Of a stretch of DNA of 64,000 nucleotides, positions 45,701-56,240 are shown in pieces. Position 1 is the first letter of the stretch; every line of letters starts with the position of its first letter. The notes under the pieces were generated by a model, which made no database searches, was not told the DNA's origin, and was given only the letters and a program-made list of their open reading frames with translations. The position numbers and the translations under genes are program-made. The stretch comes from Sporobolomyces roseus (Eukaryota > Basidiomycota > Microbotryomycetes > Sporidiobolales > Sporidiobolaceae): assembly GCA_016617785.1 (NCBI GenBank), contig JADILM010000002.1, positions 1,612,001-1,676,000 of the forward strand, written 5' to 3'.

Positions 45701-45813
45701 GGAGCACCAACTCGCAGAAATTCAAAAGTCACTTCCGACGAAAGAGGGGAGCGGAATCGCAACTTCCTGGAGGGGGGTCGATTTCTAGGAAATGCGACTT
45801 CCTTTCTTTGCAT
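42755..45813 (-). CDS. FAD-dependent Baeyer-Villiger-type monooxygenase
   Basis: Flavin monooxygenase of the FMO/BVMO group, expected to insert oxygen using NADPH and O2. The N-terminal part RISIDLDPNTGLPRDLHTSK leads to VGAGFSGIIAGIRIDQRL, the FAD Rossmann motif. Next are YEKNDRVGGTWYENRYPGL and CDIPAHCYSLTFAPNYNWS. The BVMO-type fingerprint region is IPGIHDYKGTKLHSAAYTGN, followed by the NADPH motif VAVIGSGSSSIQIVPAL. Later come IVTATGFDTSYRP and FIVNGPNSSLGSGSLLVMF. It ends at GHGTNGIKA, TAA 42755-42757. More than ten exons join in frame. The 5' end is unsure. The first exon I can frame needs the ATG at 45813 (MQRKEVAFPRNRPP), whose sequence is not family-like, so a different first exon is possible. 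Substrate is unknown. Confidence 0.85.
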
Positions 45814-46035
45814 TCGCGAGATACTCTTCCGGTGCGTGAGATTGTTGTCGCATCTCACGGACACACTCAAGACTTCCGGACGATTCTCGCGAAAGAACTC
45901 AGATTTCGATTCTCAACCTTCGCTTTCGCACATTTCGCATTATCCGCTCGTGTCCACTCTTCATGTATACTGATAGTTCTACGCCACTCCACCAGAGTTC
46001 ATCGTGTTCTTCTCGCTTTTGCCGTCCTACCCCGC

Positions 46036-47221
46036 TCAGACTGCTTCATCTGCACGATATTTCCCTTTCCTCTCCCTCCTTTTCCTCTCGTATTCCAACT
46101 GAGCTTCCTCGTCTTCCTCGCTATCCTCCTCTTCCGTCGACGACGCATCAAAATCACCATTTCCATCCTTGCCCTTGCGGCTCTTCCCCTCGGGTCCAGC
46201 CGAATCTAACAATACCTCACTTTCAGAAGTTCGTCCTCGTCGAGTTTGATCATCCTCGTACTCGTGAGTAATATTAATCAAAGGAATATGACCCTTCTCT
46301 GCTTTCTGTTCCGAAGAAGTGAAAGGGGACCAATTATGAAGTCGTGCGGAAGAAGGGAGGAATCGTTTACGAAGTGATTGAGCGGTTGTCATGGGCGGAA
46401 TTTGGACGTAAGGATTGGGAGGTGCGGGTGCGGGAGTAGGAGTAGGAGCAGTATAGTTCCAGTGAGCGTCGAAGTAGAAGACTATTGACGGGAAGAGCGT
46501 TAGTTCAAGGGATAGGTTCGGAGTGCAAGAGTCGACGAACCGATGAGCATGATGAGGAACGTAACTGCGACGAAGACAACAAACTATTAGACGTCGTCGA
46601 CGTTGATAGTAGATAGAATGCGCTCACGGATAGCATAGACAACTACGAAAGCAGAGAATGCGATCGTGATGACTCTGCGTTGACATTGCGAACCATCGCA
46701 GAGACCGTCGTATCCTTTCTGTGAAGCCAGCCCAAACGCTCATCGATCAGTCTATATCAGAACATGATAATGCGAGGAAGAGTGAACTCACCCTCGTGAC
46801 CATAAAGATGAACCAAACGCAATTACAGATCGTAGCTGAAACTGCCAGAGTCGCCCAGAGCGCGAACGAGAGAGCCTTCGATTGAAGTCGAAGAGAGTGA
46901 ACCATGAACAAGCATTTGACGCTGAAGAGTGCATTGAGAATCATTGCCGCGACTACAAGAGAAATTGTCAGTTTCCGTTCGTTCGAGAGAGACGAGGGGC
47001 AGAACCAACTCAAAAAGATCTTGGTCAAACGGTCTGGAGAGGGCCATTTTCGACTCAGGTTCCAAGCGAAGAAGAAAGTCGCTACTCTGTGTGGTGAAGA
47101 GACAGACCGTCAAGAGGCGGTTTTGGGCGAAAGGAGAAAGAGAGAGGGCTTACCCGGCTAGAGGGAACAGGATGAAAACGCTGAACCAGGTCACCTTACG
47201 ACCCATCAATAGGATTGCCAT
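46036..47221 (-). CDS. Unrecognised multi-pass membrane protein with charged tail
   Basis: I do not recognise the family. From the ATG at 47221 (MAILLMGRKVTWFSVFILF), about four hydrophobic helices are spread over five or six exons. Visible ones are TWFSVFILFPLAG, AAMILNALFSVKCLFM with ALWATLAVSATICNCVWFIF, VITIAFSAFVVVYAI and a short TFLIMLI segment. A pair of Cys-containing loop residues (KGYDGLCDGSQCQRR) lies between helices. The cytosolic-looking tail starts FYFDAHWNYTAPTPTPAP and becomes acidic and basic (DASSTEEEDSEEDEE, ERKRRERKGKYRADEAV). The stop is at 46036-46038. One intron near 47000 is ambiguous (GTTGGT donor or read-through). The tetraspan layout with a long charged tail is seen in several fungal plasma-membrane proteins; function is unknown. 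Confidence 0.7.
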
Positions 47222-47616
47222 CGCTGCTCGAGGTTTCGATGTGAGTGGGAGAGAGAGAGAGAGGGAGGGAAGAGGGAAAGAGAGAAACGAAGGACGAACC
47301 CTGAAAATTGCAAGACCCGCGGAAACTTTCGGAGCTCAAGCGATCGACAAAGACGTCGATTTATCCCCGAGAGTATCGTTAAAACTTGAGAGCAGCTAGA
47401 ATGAGCGTGGAAGCGATAGCGAAAGATGAGACGTCGACGTGTTGAGTGAAAATTGAAAGCGGAAGAACTGAGCGAGTTAGAGATAGGAGCGACTCGGCTT
47501 AGCTGTAGAGTATAGAGCAGGTATCTAGGGTCATCGCAGTCTTTCGAAGCTAGCATTATGAAGTGAGAGGTCGAAGTGAGAGCCAGCGAAGCGACTGAAT
47601 TTCTTGATCATTGACC
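47222..47616. promoter_or_regulatory. Divergent upstream region, membrane protein and lectin genes
   Basis: 395 bases between two divergent starts, with a purine-rich GA repeat (GAGAGAGAGAGAGGGAGGG near 47250). No specific site can be assigned. Confidence 0.5.
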
Positions 47617-49969
47617 ATGTTGTCGCTACTGGCAGTTTCGGCTTCCTTGATCACCCTAGCTCATGCTAGTGGTACACCTGAACCCTGGACCCCTCCCGCC
47701 AACTTGCACTACTCTAAACAATCGTCATTTCGTGGATTAGCTGGAGATGGAACTGTAGCTGGTTACGACACTTCAGGACACGCGTAAGCATTACTCCTTT
47801 ACTCTCCTGAGCTATTTAGTACTCACTGTGAGTGTGCAGCGCTGTGTTACCGGGAGTACACGACTTCTTACGATTAGTTCCCGTCAGTCATCTCTTCCCC
47901 TCATTCCAACCCCCTCAAACAGCTAATACTGACTCATAGAGTGTTCGATAGCCTTCACCGTTAGCTCACGGAGCGGTCTTCTCGGAGAACCCAATCAGAT
48001 CGAAAGAATGGGTTGCGGAAATCGCATTTCGTTTACATGGACCTCCCGTAGCGGGAGTGACAGAGGTGAATGAAGATGGTACTGTCAAGAAGTTACACAA
48101 AGGTGGTAGAGGTCTAGCATTCTGGTACACCAAGGTGAATCTCACTCTGTTTCGACGGGAAGGACGGGGGAACTGAACGAAGATTCTCGTTTCGTAGGAG
48201 GGACTACCAGGACCGATCACGCTCTCTTCGAATCCGAAAGTGAAACCCAACCCACCACCTTCAGCAGGAATCGATTCGAGAACCGATCCTTCAGTCTCGT
48301 TGTTCGGTTCTCGCATCGCATTCGACGGACTAGGAATCGTTTTCGACACTTCCCCTAACGCACCCCTATGGAAACGCAGTGATCCTCGACTGACCGAACA
48401 GGATCAACCATGGGGTGTAGGAGCTTCGGGAGTCGTCAGTGGAATCATGGATGATGGGACTGGAGGATGGTTGGACAAGAATGATAGACAGATGAAGAAG
48501 GAGGATGAGGCGGCTTATTTAGAGAGGGCTATCGGAGAGTGCGAAGCTGCGTTCAGGAACGCTCAGGGTCTATTATGGGCGAGGATCTCGCACGTTGCAA
48601 ACACTATTCGAGTGAGTTCCAATATCTTACCTAAAACTTCGATTTTCAAACTGATCTTGATTGACTTCGAACAGGTTGATCTCGGTACATCCTCTCCCCG
48701 GTCTCAACACTCCTCCCTCTGCTGACCTCTTTCTTCCGTATGTAGACCTCGCACCGCATACGACCCTTTCGAAAGCAGGACGAGATTACGCTCACAACTG
48801 TTTCACCTTGGATGGAGTCAACCTAACTCCCGGTTCCTTCGTCGGTATCTCGGGTCTCGCAAGTGGAAATACTGAGCCCGATACTATCGATATCTACGCT
48901 GTACGCTCAATCTGTATCTTCGAGACAGGCTCGCACTGACTTTGCACTTCGAAACAGCTCGATCTCTTCGAAGTTCTCGAAGCAGTGCGTTTCTTTCCGG
49001 TCGACTCTTCGACTTGAGCGGCAGCTGATGTCTTACTTGCTGGCAGGGTGACCCAGGGTTCGGCGCCGGAACTGAAGAACCCGCCGAAGATCTCTCAGAC
49101 GAACCTTTGGAAGGTACGACTGATGATGCTGTACGTCCACAATCTCTGTTACCTTATTATCACCCGTTCTATGACTGATCAAGGTTGTCTCGTAGATCCC
49201 AACGCTCACTCACGAGATCTTCTTGTAAGCATTCACGCTCATTCCCGACTCGAAATCGAGATCTGACGATTTCTCTCTCCCTACAACAGATCTCAAGCCA
49301 AGATGGTCGAAGCCATCGACGCGCTCTCTCGCAAAGTCGAATCTTTATCTCATACTGTCAGCGCAGTAGCACGAGGAAGCAGCAGTGGAGGAACTTCATC
49401 TGGAGGAGGAGGAAGCGGAATGTTCGTCTCAGTCTTCTCTTCCCACCGGTCCTCTTCTGCTTACTAATCCTGAATGACTCGATCGCAGCGGTGAACCTCG
49501 AGTAGAAGCTATGGAGAAGCACCTACAAGAGCTAGTCTCGACCGTCAACGGGATGAAAGAATCAGGTGGAGGAGGAGGAGGTTCGAGTGAGAAACATTCG
49601 GAATCCCTTACCCATCTCCTGCAGCTACAAGATCGTCTCATGGTTGAGCTCAAGTCGCTCGGTCACAAGCTTGACAACTCAAACGTGAGTGACGACAGTC
49701 GAATAGCTCGAAAGTTGATATGAAAGCTGATTGTATCGTTCCTCGCTTCACAGGGCGCATCTTCTGCCTCTCTATCTACTCTCACCACTCGTACAACGGA
49801 ACTCCTCACGCTGCTCAAGGAAGCGACTGTCGATCTCGCAAAAGCAACTTCGATACCCTGGATGAAATGGGTGTACGCTTCACTCGGATTAGTGACTGGA
49901 GCTGGACTGATGCGATGGCGGGAGAAAGTGAGAAGGGACGATGTTTGGGGAACGAGGAAAATGCTGTAG
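47617..49969 (+). CDS. L-type lectin cargo receptor (Emp47/VIP36-like)
   Basis: Type I membrane protein of the early secretory pathway that binds high-mannose glycoproteins for ER-Golgi transport. Signal peptide: MLSLLAVSASLITLAHASG. The lectin domain begins WTPPANLHYSKQSSFRGLAG; GRGLAFWYTKEGLPGP and FDGLGIVFDTSPN fit the L-type lectin sheet with its FDGLxIxFD motif. Later are GSFVGISGLASGNTEPDTID and YALDLFEVLEA, the domain end. A Gly/Ser-rich coiled-coil stalk follows (VEAIDALSRKVESLSHTV, HLQELVSTVNGMKE). A membrane helix WVYASLGLVTGAGLM and basic cytosolic tail RWREKVRRDDVWGTRKML end at the TAG 49967-49969. No KKxx or FF ER-exit motif is obvious in the tail. Family is good; which of ERGIC-53, VIP36 or Emp47 it corresponds to is uncertain. 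Confidence 0.87.
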
Positions 49970-50159
49970 CGACGCGAAGAAGCTGGAAGTAATACAACAA
50001 AAAGGGCAAAAGCTATCGCAATCTCTGCATGCAGTGGAATACGAGAGAACTGGCAACAAGATTTCTATGTACTGATTGCAAAGAGTAGAACGACTGAACG
50101 ACCGAGTGATACAGACTAAAGTGAAGAACAGTAACGAAAGTCTAATGCTGAACGAAACT

Positions 50160-52826
50160 TTACAATCCGACTTGCTTCCTCTTGGCTGCGATCTCGTTTC
50201 GGAGCATGAGTGTGCGCGATTCGAGGCTACTCGGCGACAAGTAACGTCAGTGCTAGAAATCAACGAAGGAAGAGGTTGCATTAGGTAGCTCACCGATTTT
50301 TGAAGTCGAAATCGGGAATGGTTGCGATAGCGTCGAGGTGTTTCTCCGCCTCGAGAAGAACCGGCTTCCAAACAGCTTTCTTATCCGCGCCACCCTCCCT
50401 GACCTTGAGATCACCTCCCTTGAGTACCGCAACGCTCGTCTGGAAACGCCCGAAAGCGACAGTCCAACGCTCTTCTACGATGCTGGCCGAATTACTCGCG
50501 ATCTCCTTGAAGAAGGATTGAGCGATCTCCAGAGATTGCTCGTCGCCGAGGGAGAGGTAGAGAGTACCGAGAAGGAGGTCTCGGATAGAGATTTCGTCGA
50601 GAGAGTCGAGATCATTCTTGGTGTTATAGCTTCTGGAAGTGCTCGAGGCGGTAGGAGATGAAGTCGGGTAAGGACCGGAGAAAGAAGGATTCGAAGCATT
50701 GTATTTTGGTGGAGGTGACATCGAAGAGAAGTGGTCGATCTGGAGGCGAACGCTTTCAGGAGGCGAACGAGAACCGGTCGTTGACCAGAAAATTCCAAGT
50801 TCTGTTCATAACTCGAGAGTGAGATGTTGCCGAAAGAATCTGAATGAGAATAGGGAGAGCTCACCCATCGCATTCGTGATCTTGATGACTTCCCAAAGTT
50901 TCGAACTCTTCGAAACTTTACCAGCTTCGACCCATCTCTCCCATTTCGCTTGATGCGCCTCCAACCTCCTTGTGATGAACAACTCGGTGACTGGAGGTTC
51001 TCCAAAGGTCTTCTTCTGTTCGAAGTGGGTAGGTAGACGAACGAGAAGTTTGTCGAGCCGATCGGTGATTTCAGGAGTTGCACCTCGAGTGTTGACTTCG
51101 TCGATGAGTGACCCTGCCGCGATGGCAACGTATGTTGCGAGACTCCATTTGTTCATGCTAGAGAGGAGACAGAGGCATGAGCTCGGAAAGACAGGATAAA
51201 GGTGAAAAACGACGACTTACTCGCACATTCGCTCAAAGTTGTCAGCAGTTTTGATGTAGTTCGCCTTTGATAGGTAGAGCCAAGCGAGCTCGAACACGAG
51301 GAGCGAGTCGGCTTCTCGGAAGGAAGTGCCTGCAGCTAGCGCAGACTCGATGATGTAGATAGCTTCGTCTGGTTTTCGCTGGTATCGAGCGAGTTTTGCC
51401 AAGTTGAGCCTCCAAAGGGTTCCAGTCGGGAAGCGAGCGATCACTCGATTGAGCATCGAAGCACAGTGATCGAAGAGGTACTGCTCATCGGCCTGCCATC
51501 CAGAGACTGTGAACGAAGGCAGGTCAGTTAGAGGTGTCGAACCTGAGGGGACGACGGAACTCACGCAGGAGGATCAAGCCATAGAATGTGAGGAGTGTGA
51601 GGGCCGCGAATGCCGAATGGACGTCTTGACCAGCAGACGCCGAAATTGTCAACAATTTGAGCGCTCCCTCTCGATCCGTACTCGTGAATCCAACCCAACT
51701 CATTAGTTTTCGAGCCTTGGGTGCTATGAGTCGAGGCTGAGAGTCAGCTTAGCAAGTTTTGAGTAAAGTGAGAGAGCGATTTACGCATCATACTGCAGAA
51801 AGCGATTCAAGGTCAGTGAAGTCGCAGTGAGAGGGAGAAATTCTCAACTCACGACATGATCAATCCGAACAAACCAGCTCCTAGACTCGCTCCTCCAATC
51901 ACCATCGTCGAGATCGGATCGTCTTCCCAGAGTGGTTTCGGATGAAGAGAAGCGGTCGTCGAAACAGAGCCATTTCTTGACAGATTCTCTGCGAGATCTT
52001 CGACGCTGCCATCGGCGGATCCTGATGCGCTGCCGTTACGAGAAGCAGGGGTCGATAAGCTGGGAGATGCTTCTGGCGGTCGAAGGGTTGTAAGGGAAGG
52101 GCTCGAATTGTGTCGAGGCATTTCTTTCCGTCGACGCCAAGGGAGGAAAGAGGAACCGAAGGATGGCGAAGAGGCGAGCTGGGGGCGAGGGTTCGTCGTT
52201 TGAGCGATGTAGTTGTCGTTGAGACGAGTGAAGATGGTGTCGAGCGACTCGGAACCGTCGAAACCATTTGGGAAAACAGCTTTTTCGACTTGCGAGAATC
52301 CCTTGTGCGCCTTGTTCATCTTGTACAAACCACTGATGAATCCGCTATAGCTCTCCGACATGATTGCGATGAGTGCCTGAGCGATCGTTGCGTCCGCGAC
52401 GAGGAGCTTGTACGTAATATCGATCGGGTAGACGGAAGGTTCCTTTGAAGCACGTTTCGCTGAAACTTCTGCACTCGCCATCGCCTCTGCCTCTGTAAGG
52501 GTTTCTACTGCCCTCTGTAACTCGTCGTCCTCCCTACTCATCGCTGCAGCTAAGAAGCGAGCTGTTCCGAGCCCTAATTTCGAAAAGGCATCTCCGTTTG
52601 CTGACAGGATTGACTCTGCTGCCTTGATGTCGTTGTTGAGTAGACAGTCAAAGCTATATCGCACAATCTCAGTCAGTTTGATGTGTAGTCGCCGTCGCCA
52701 AGAGGGAGCCGAAAGAAAGCGGTGCAAGGTGGGAGAGAGGGAAGGGAGAGAGAGGGCAGGATGAGAGGAGACGTACCCTTTCGTAGCTATCTCTATCTGA
52801 CCTATAATCTCCTGTCTTGTAGCCAT
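50160..52826 (-). CDS. IML2: IML2/TTC39-family outer-membrane TPR protein
   Basis: Member of the Iml2/TTC39 family; yeast Iml2 is linked to mitochondria, lipid droplets and clearing of protein inclusions. The ATG at 52826 gives MATRQEIIGQIEIATKG; an intron follows. The next exon holds FDCLLNNDIKAAESILS, TEAEAMASAEVSAKRASKE and SGFISGLYKMNKAHKGF with the VFPNGFDGSESL family segment. A Ser-rich insertion follows, then a hydrophobic stretch MVIGGASLGAGLFGLIMS. The C-terminal part has helical repeats, e.g. LFDHCASMLNRVIARFP, WRLNLAKLARYQRKPDEAIY and FELAWLYLSKANYIKTADNF. The last short exon encodes SRTLMLRNEIAAKRKQVGL, ending at 50160, a well-kept C-terminal motif. Ten or so exons join in frame. 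Family is secure; location is inferred. Confidence 0.88.
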
Positions 52827-53253
52827 CGAGTTCGAAGTTGGAGAGAAGTTGAAGGAGACTGAGAGCGAACTCCGACCTCCCCACTGACGAAACGATTTTC
52901 GCAATTTCCTACGAAGACCTCGCAGGCCGCCCGGATCTTACAAGCAAATCTATCCTAGGTATGAACGCTTCAGGTGGAAAGCTGAAATTTCAGATGATGA
53001 AACCTTTTCGCAGAATCGCAAGTTGACTCTTTTACGAGTTCGCTTCCTGTGTCCCCAAGCTTCAAGCATCTTCAGTTGTAATGTTGAGGAGGGCTAGCGC
53101 TCGATCAGACGTCGACGAAGGTGCAGTGCTCGTCGGATGCGGGAGTCGCAAAGGTCTCTTTTTGCATCACGAGAATTCCCCGATAACCACGAGCTATACA
53201 AATACAAAGGCAATGACAATATGATACGAGGGATGAAATTAACAATGACGAGT
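52827..53253. other. Upstream region of the IML2 gene
   Basis: 427 bases with no supported gene, between IML2 and the 3' end of the permease gene. The first 78 bases stay in frame with IML2 exon 1 but contain no upstream ATG. Confidence 0.6.
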
Positions 53254-55486
53254 CTAGTAGCGGGAAGATTCACGAGTCGACGATTTGAGGTCGGATTCTG
53301 AGATGCTCGCTTGTTCACGACGAGTCTCCTCCGCTTTGTCGAAACCTTTCTCGGAATCGTAGTTACGCTTGTTGACCGCTTCGTCGTCAACTGTAGGGAG
53401 AGAGCAGAGTCAGCGATGAGTCGTCGAAGTGAACAGACAAGATCGAGGATCCAAACTCACGTTCTTCGATCTCGTCGTTTCCTGCACCTTGCTCGAATGC
53501 AGCTTTTCCCTTCTCGAAGTGCGACCCATGAGCTTCCCTTCCGATCAAACAACACAAGATGATCCAAGCAGCAACGACTCCGATGAGGATCGCACCGACT
53601 TTGGCGTAATTGGGTCGTCCTTCAGGAGTTTTGATGTTTGCTCCAGCGGTGGTCTCGATTTGGGCTGACGCGGAGGACACCATGTTACCAAGCTGGTAGA
53701 AGAGACCGGGGAATACGGCTCGGAAAGCGACTGGCGAGATCTCGGTGAGGTAAATCGGAATAACTACAAGAGTTTGCAAATGCTGTCAGCTCATGCTGAG
53801 TGCGCTTTAGAGGTTGAGACGAGCTTACCTCCCCATGCCCCTTGAACACCCATTTGAACGCAGAAAGCGCCAGCAGCGAGTCCTCCGAACGAGTTCGGGA
53901 GGTACCAGAGAGGGATAAAGGCGATAGCCCTGTCATCGAAAGGGTCAGAAGAGAAAGAATTCGTTCAGAGAGACGATGTCGACGCACCAGAGGCAGCAAA
54001 CGATGATAGTCAGACGACGTCCCAGATATTGTGAGACGAATCCAGCGATAGTTCCTCCAACGACCGCTCCAACGTTTCCTATGATAGTACAGAGAGTCGC
54101 GATATGGGCTGACAGACCCTTGGTGTCCTTGATGAGAGAAGGGTAGACGTCTTGAGAGCCGTGGGAGAAGAAGTTGAATCCAGACATGAGGCAGAGAGCG
54201 AACACGCATCGGACCCAGTGAAGCTTGAGTGCCCTTCCAGCTTCGCGGATGAAGATCTTGGACTTGGCTCCACTCGACATGGCGGTTCCGGCAGCCTTCT
54301 CCTTCGCTCGACGCTCGAGGAAATACTCCGATTCGGGGAGAATAGCTCGAAGGATTGCGGCCAATGCAGAGGCCGCGGCTCCGAAGAAGAACAAGATCCT
54401 CCACTGAGGCATGCAGAGAGAGAGCGGAGTCAGGTCGAGGCGCAGGGAGCGAGAGAAACGAAGAACGATGAAAACGTACGTCGTCGTGTTTGGCAACGAG
54501 TGTTAGATTGATGACTGCACTCAGTAGGTATCCGACTAGATTCGAACGAGCGAACGTCAGTAAAAGGCGGTATGTTTGTCGAGCCAAAATTTCGAGCTCG
54601 ACGAAAGGGTCAAAGCAAAAATCGACATACCGGCGTAACCTTGTTGTAAGATACCAGAGAAAAGTCCACGAGCTTCCATAGGTAACGACTCGAGCCCGGA
54701 TGCAGCACTCAAACCCCTGCGAAGCGAGAAACGATCCGATGTCAAGAAGTTGTCTCGCTGATGGACCCTAGGTGTTGCCTGCAATGGCATTGTCCACGAC
54801 GTAGGGAGAGGGAAAGAACGTACCAGATACCACCCATGACGATACCGAACAAAGCGCGAACAGCGAGGAAGGAAGCGAAGTCTTTCGTGAAAGCGGTACC
54901 TAACGAGAGCGCCCCACAACAGAGCAGATCGATGATCAAGGGCCATTTGCGTCCGTATCGATCACCCATGAGACCGAAGATGATGGCGCCTGGTGAAGAG
55001 GAAAGTCAGCGATTTTGTCGAAACGATTTCGTCGAAACGCTCAACAGCAAGACTTACCGAGAGGTCTGAAGAGGAGAGTCAGGGTAATGGCGGTGGTGAT
55101 AGTCTTGAGAGGCTTGTCAAACTCGGTAGCGAGACGAGAGGCTCCGAGGGAGACCTAGAAACGAAAACGAGATCAACAATCAGTTTTCCTGACAGATGAA
55201 GCGTTACGGGACCTCTGTACTCACGCCAAAGAAGTCTATTGCGTCGCACGTCCAACTTAGCCATGAGGAGGCAAACATAGCGTACTGCATAGGGGTGATG
55301 GAGCGAAGAACGCGACCGATAGGGACATTGCTCCGTTCTGATTTTGGAGGAGGACGAGGAAGGTTGTCGACTGCAGACAGGGAGTACCGCGGTCAGTAAA
55401 CAGCCCCTGGTAGTGTAGGGAACAACTCATCGAAGTGTATCGAGAGCAGGAAAGTGCAACTGACTGAATGATTTTACGAGACCCAT
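53254..55486 (-). CDS. Jen1-type monocarboxylate/proton symporter (MFS)
   Basis: Plasma-membrane permease of the Jen1/SHS family that imports lactate, pyruvate or other short carboxylates with protons. A short first exon (MGLVKSF) joins IDNLPRPPPKSERSNVP. The family segment FASSWLSWTCDAIDFFGVSL is clear, followed by the MFS loop LMGDRYGRKWPLIIDLLCC. The Jen1 signature NxxSHxSQDxxx(T) appears as SGFNFFSHGSQDVYPSLI, with Ser in place of the last Thr. About twelve hydrophobic helices can be counted across eight or more exons. The C-terminal tail is charged, ending STRESSRY at the TAG 53254-53256. Such genes are usually repressed by glucose. Assignment to the family is secure; the substrate is not. 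Confidence 0.9.
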
Positions 55487-56240
55487 CGCGAAAGAATAAA
55501 GTGAGCTGGTTCTATCGACTGAGGTGCAGGCGATATACGGGTACTGTCGAGGAGTCGAATGAGTGTAGTGAGATAGCGAGGAAGAAGGATGGGGCGAGAG
55601 AGAAAGAGCGAAAACGACGAATCGTCGGTTGGAATTTATCGAATGACCTAAAAAAGGGATTTTCAAAGAAGGGGTTTCAGTGGGGGCACTTTGGCAGGAG
55701 AGTGGAGGATAGTGGAGACCCGACCGAGTAGGAATCGCTTTGAAATAGACTTTGAGAAGTGGTGATTGGTTCGAAAAATGCCGCTCAAATTGGATCCGAC
55801 GAAACAGCGAGTCGTGCCGAAGGGGTCTCGCTATCAAATCGACGCTAGACGAGACAGATTGAGTCAGCAGCGTGGACAGCCAAAGGAACAGAAGAATACG
55901 CCGGAAGAACGGTCGAAGCGAATTCGATCGTTTCCAGGAATCCGTCGTCGACAAATTCTCCGCAGGCAGAATCGAGAGACGAGACCACGGATGAGAGACT
56001 GCGACTGGTGGACAGCGTAGTCTGCATTGTAATGAACGAGTGGATATGTGCCTATTGAGAGAATGAAAGCAAGAAGTGAACCCAAGGAAGCGCGAAACGG
56101 GAAAAGAGAAAGGAACTTTAGGAATACAACGGTCAGCTTTCGAAGGCAATAAGAAATGGGGGTATAGACATGAGCTAAGGAGTATGATAAAACGACGAGG
56201 AGGGGGAAGTGAGCGCCTGCATGAGAGAAGGGGGATTTCT
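55487..56240. other. Upstream region of the permease gene
   Basis: 754 bases between the permease ATG and the kinase stop. A long minus-strand frame runs through it (55427-56479), but it is only the extension of the kinase exon past an intron donor. Nothing else is coding. It probably holds the permease promoter and kinase 3' UTR. Confidence 0.55.
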
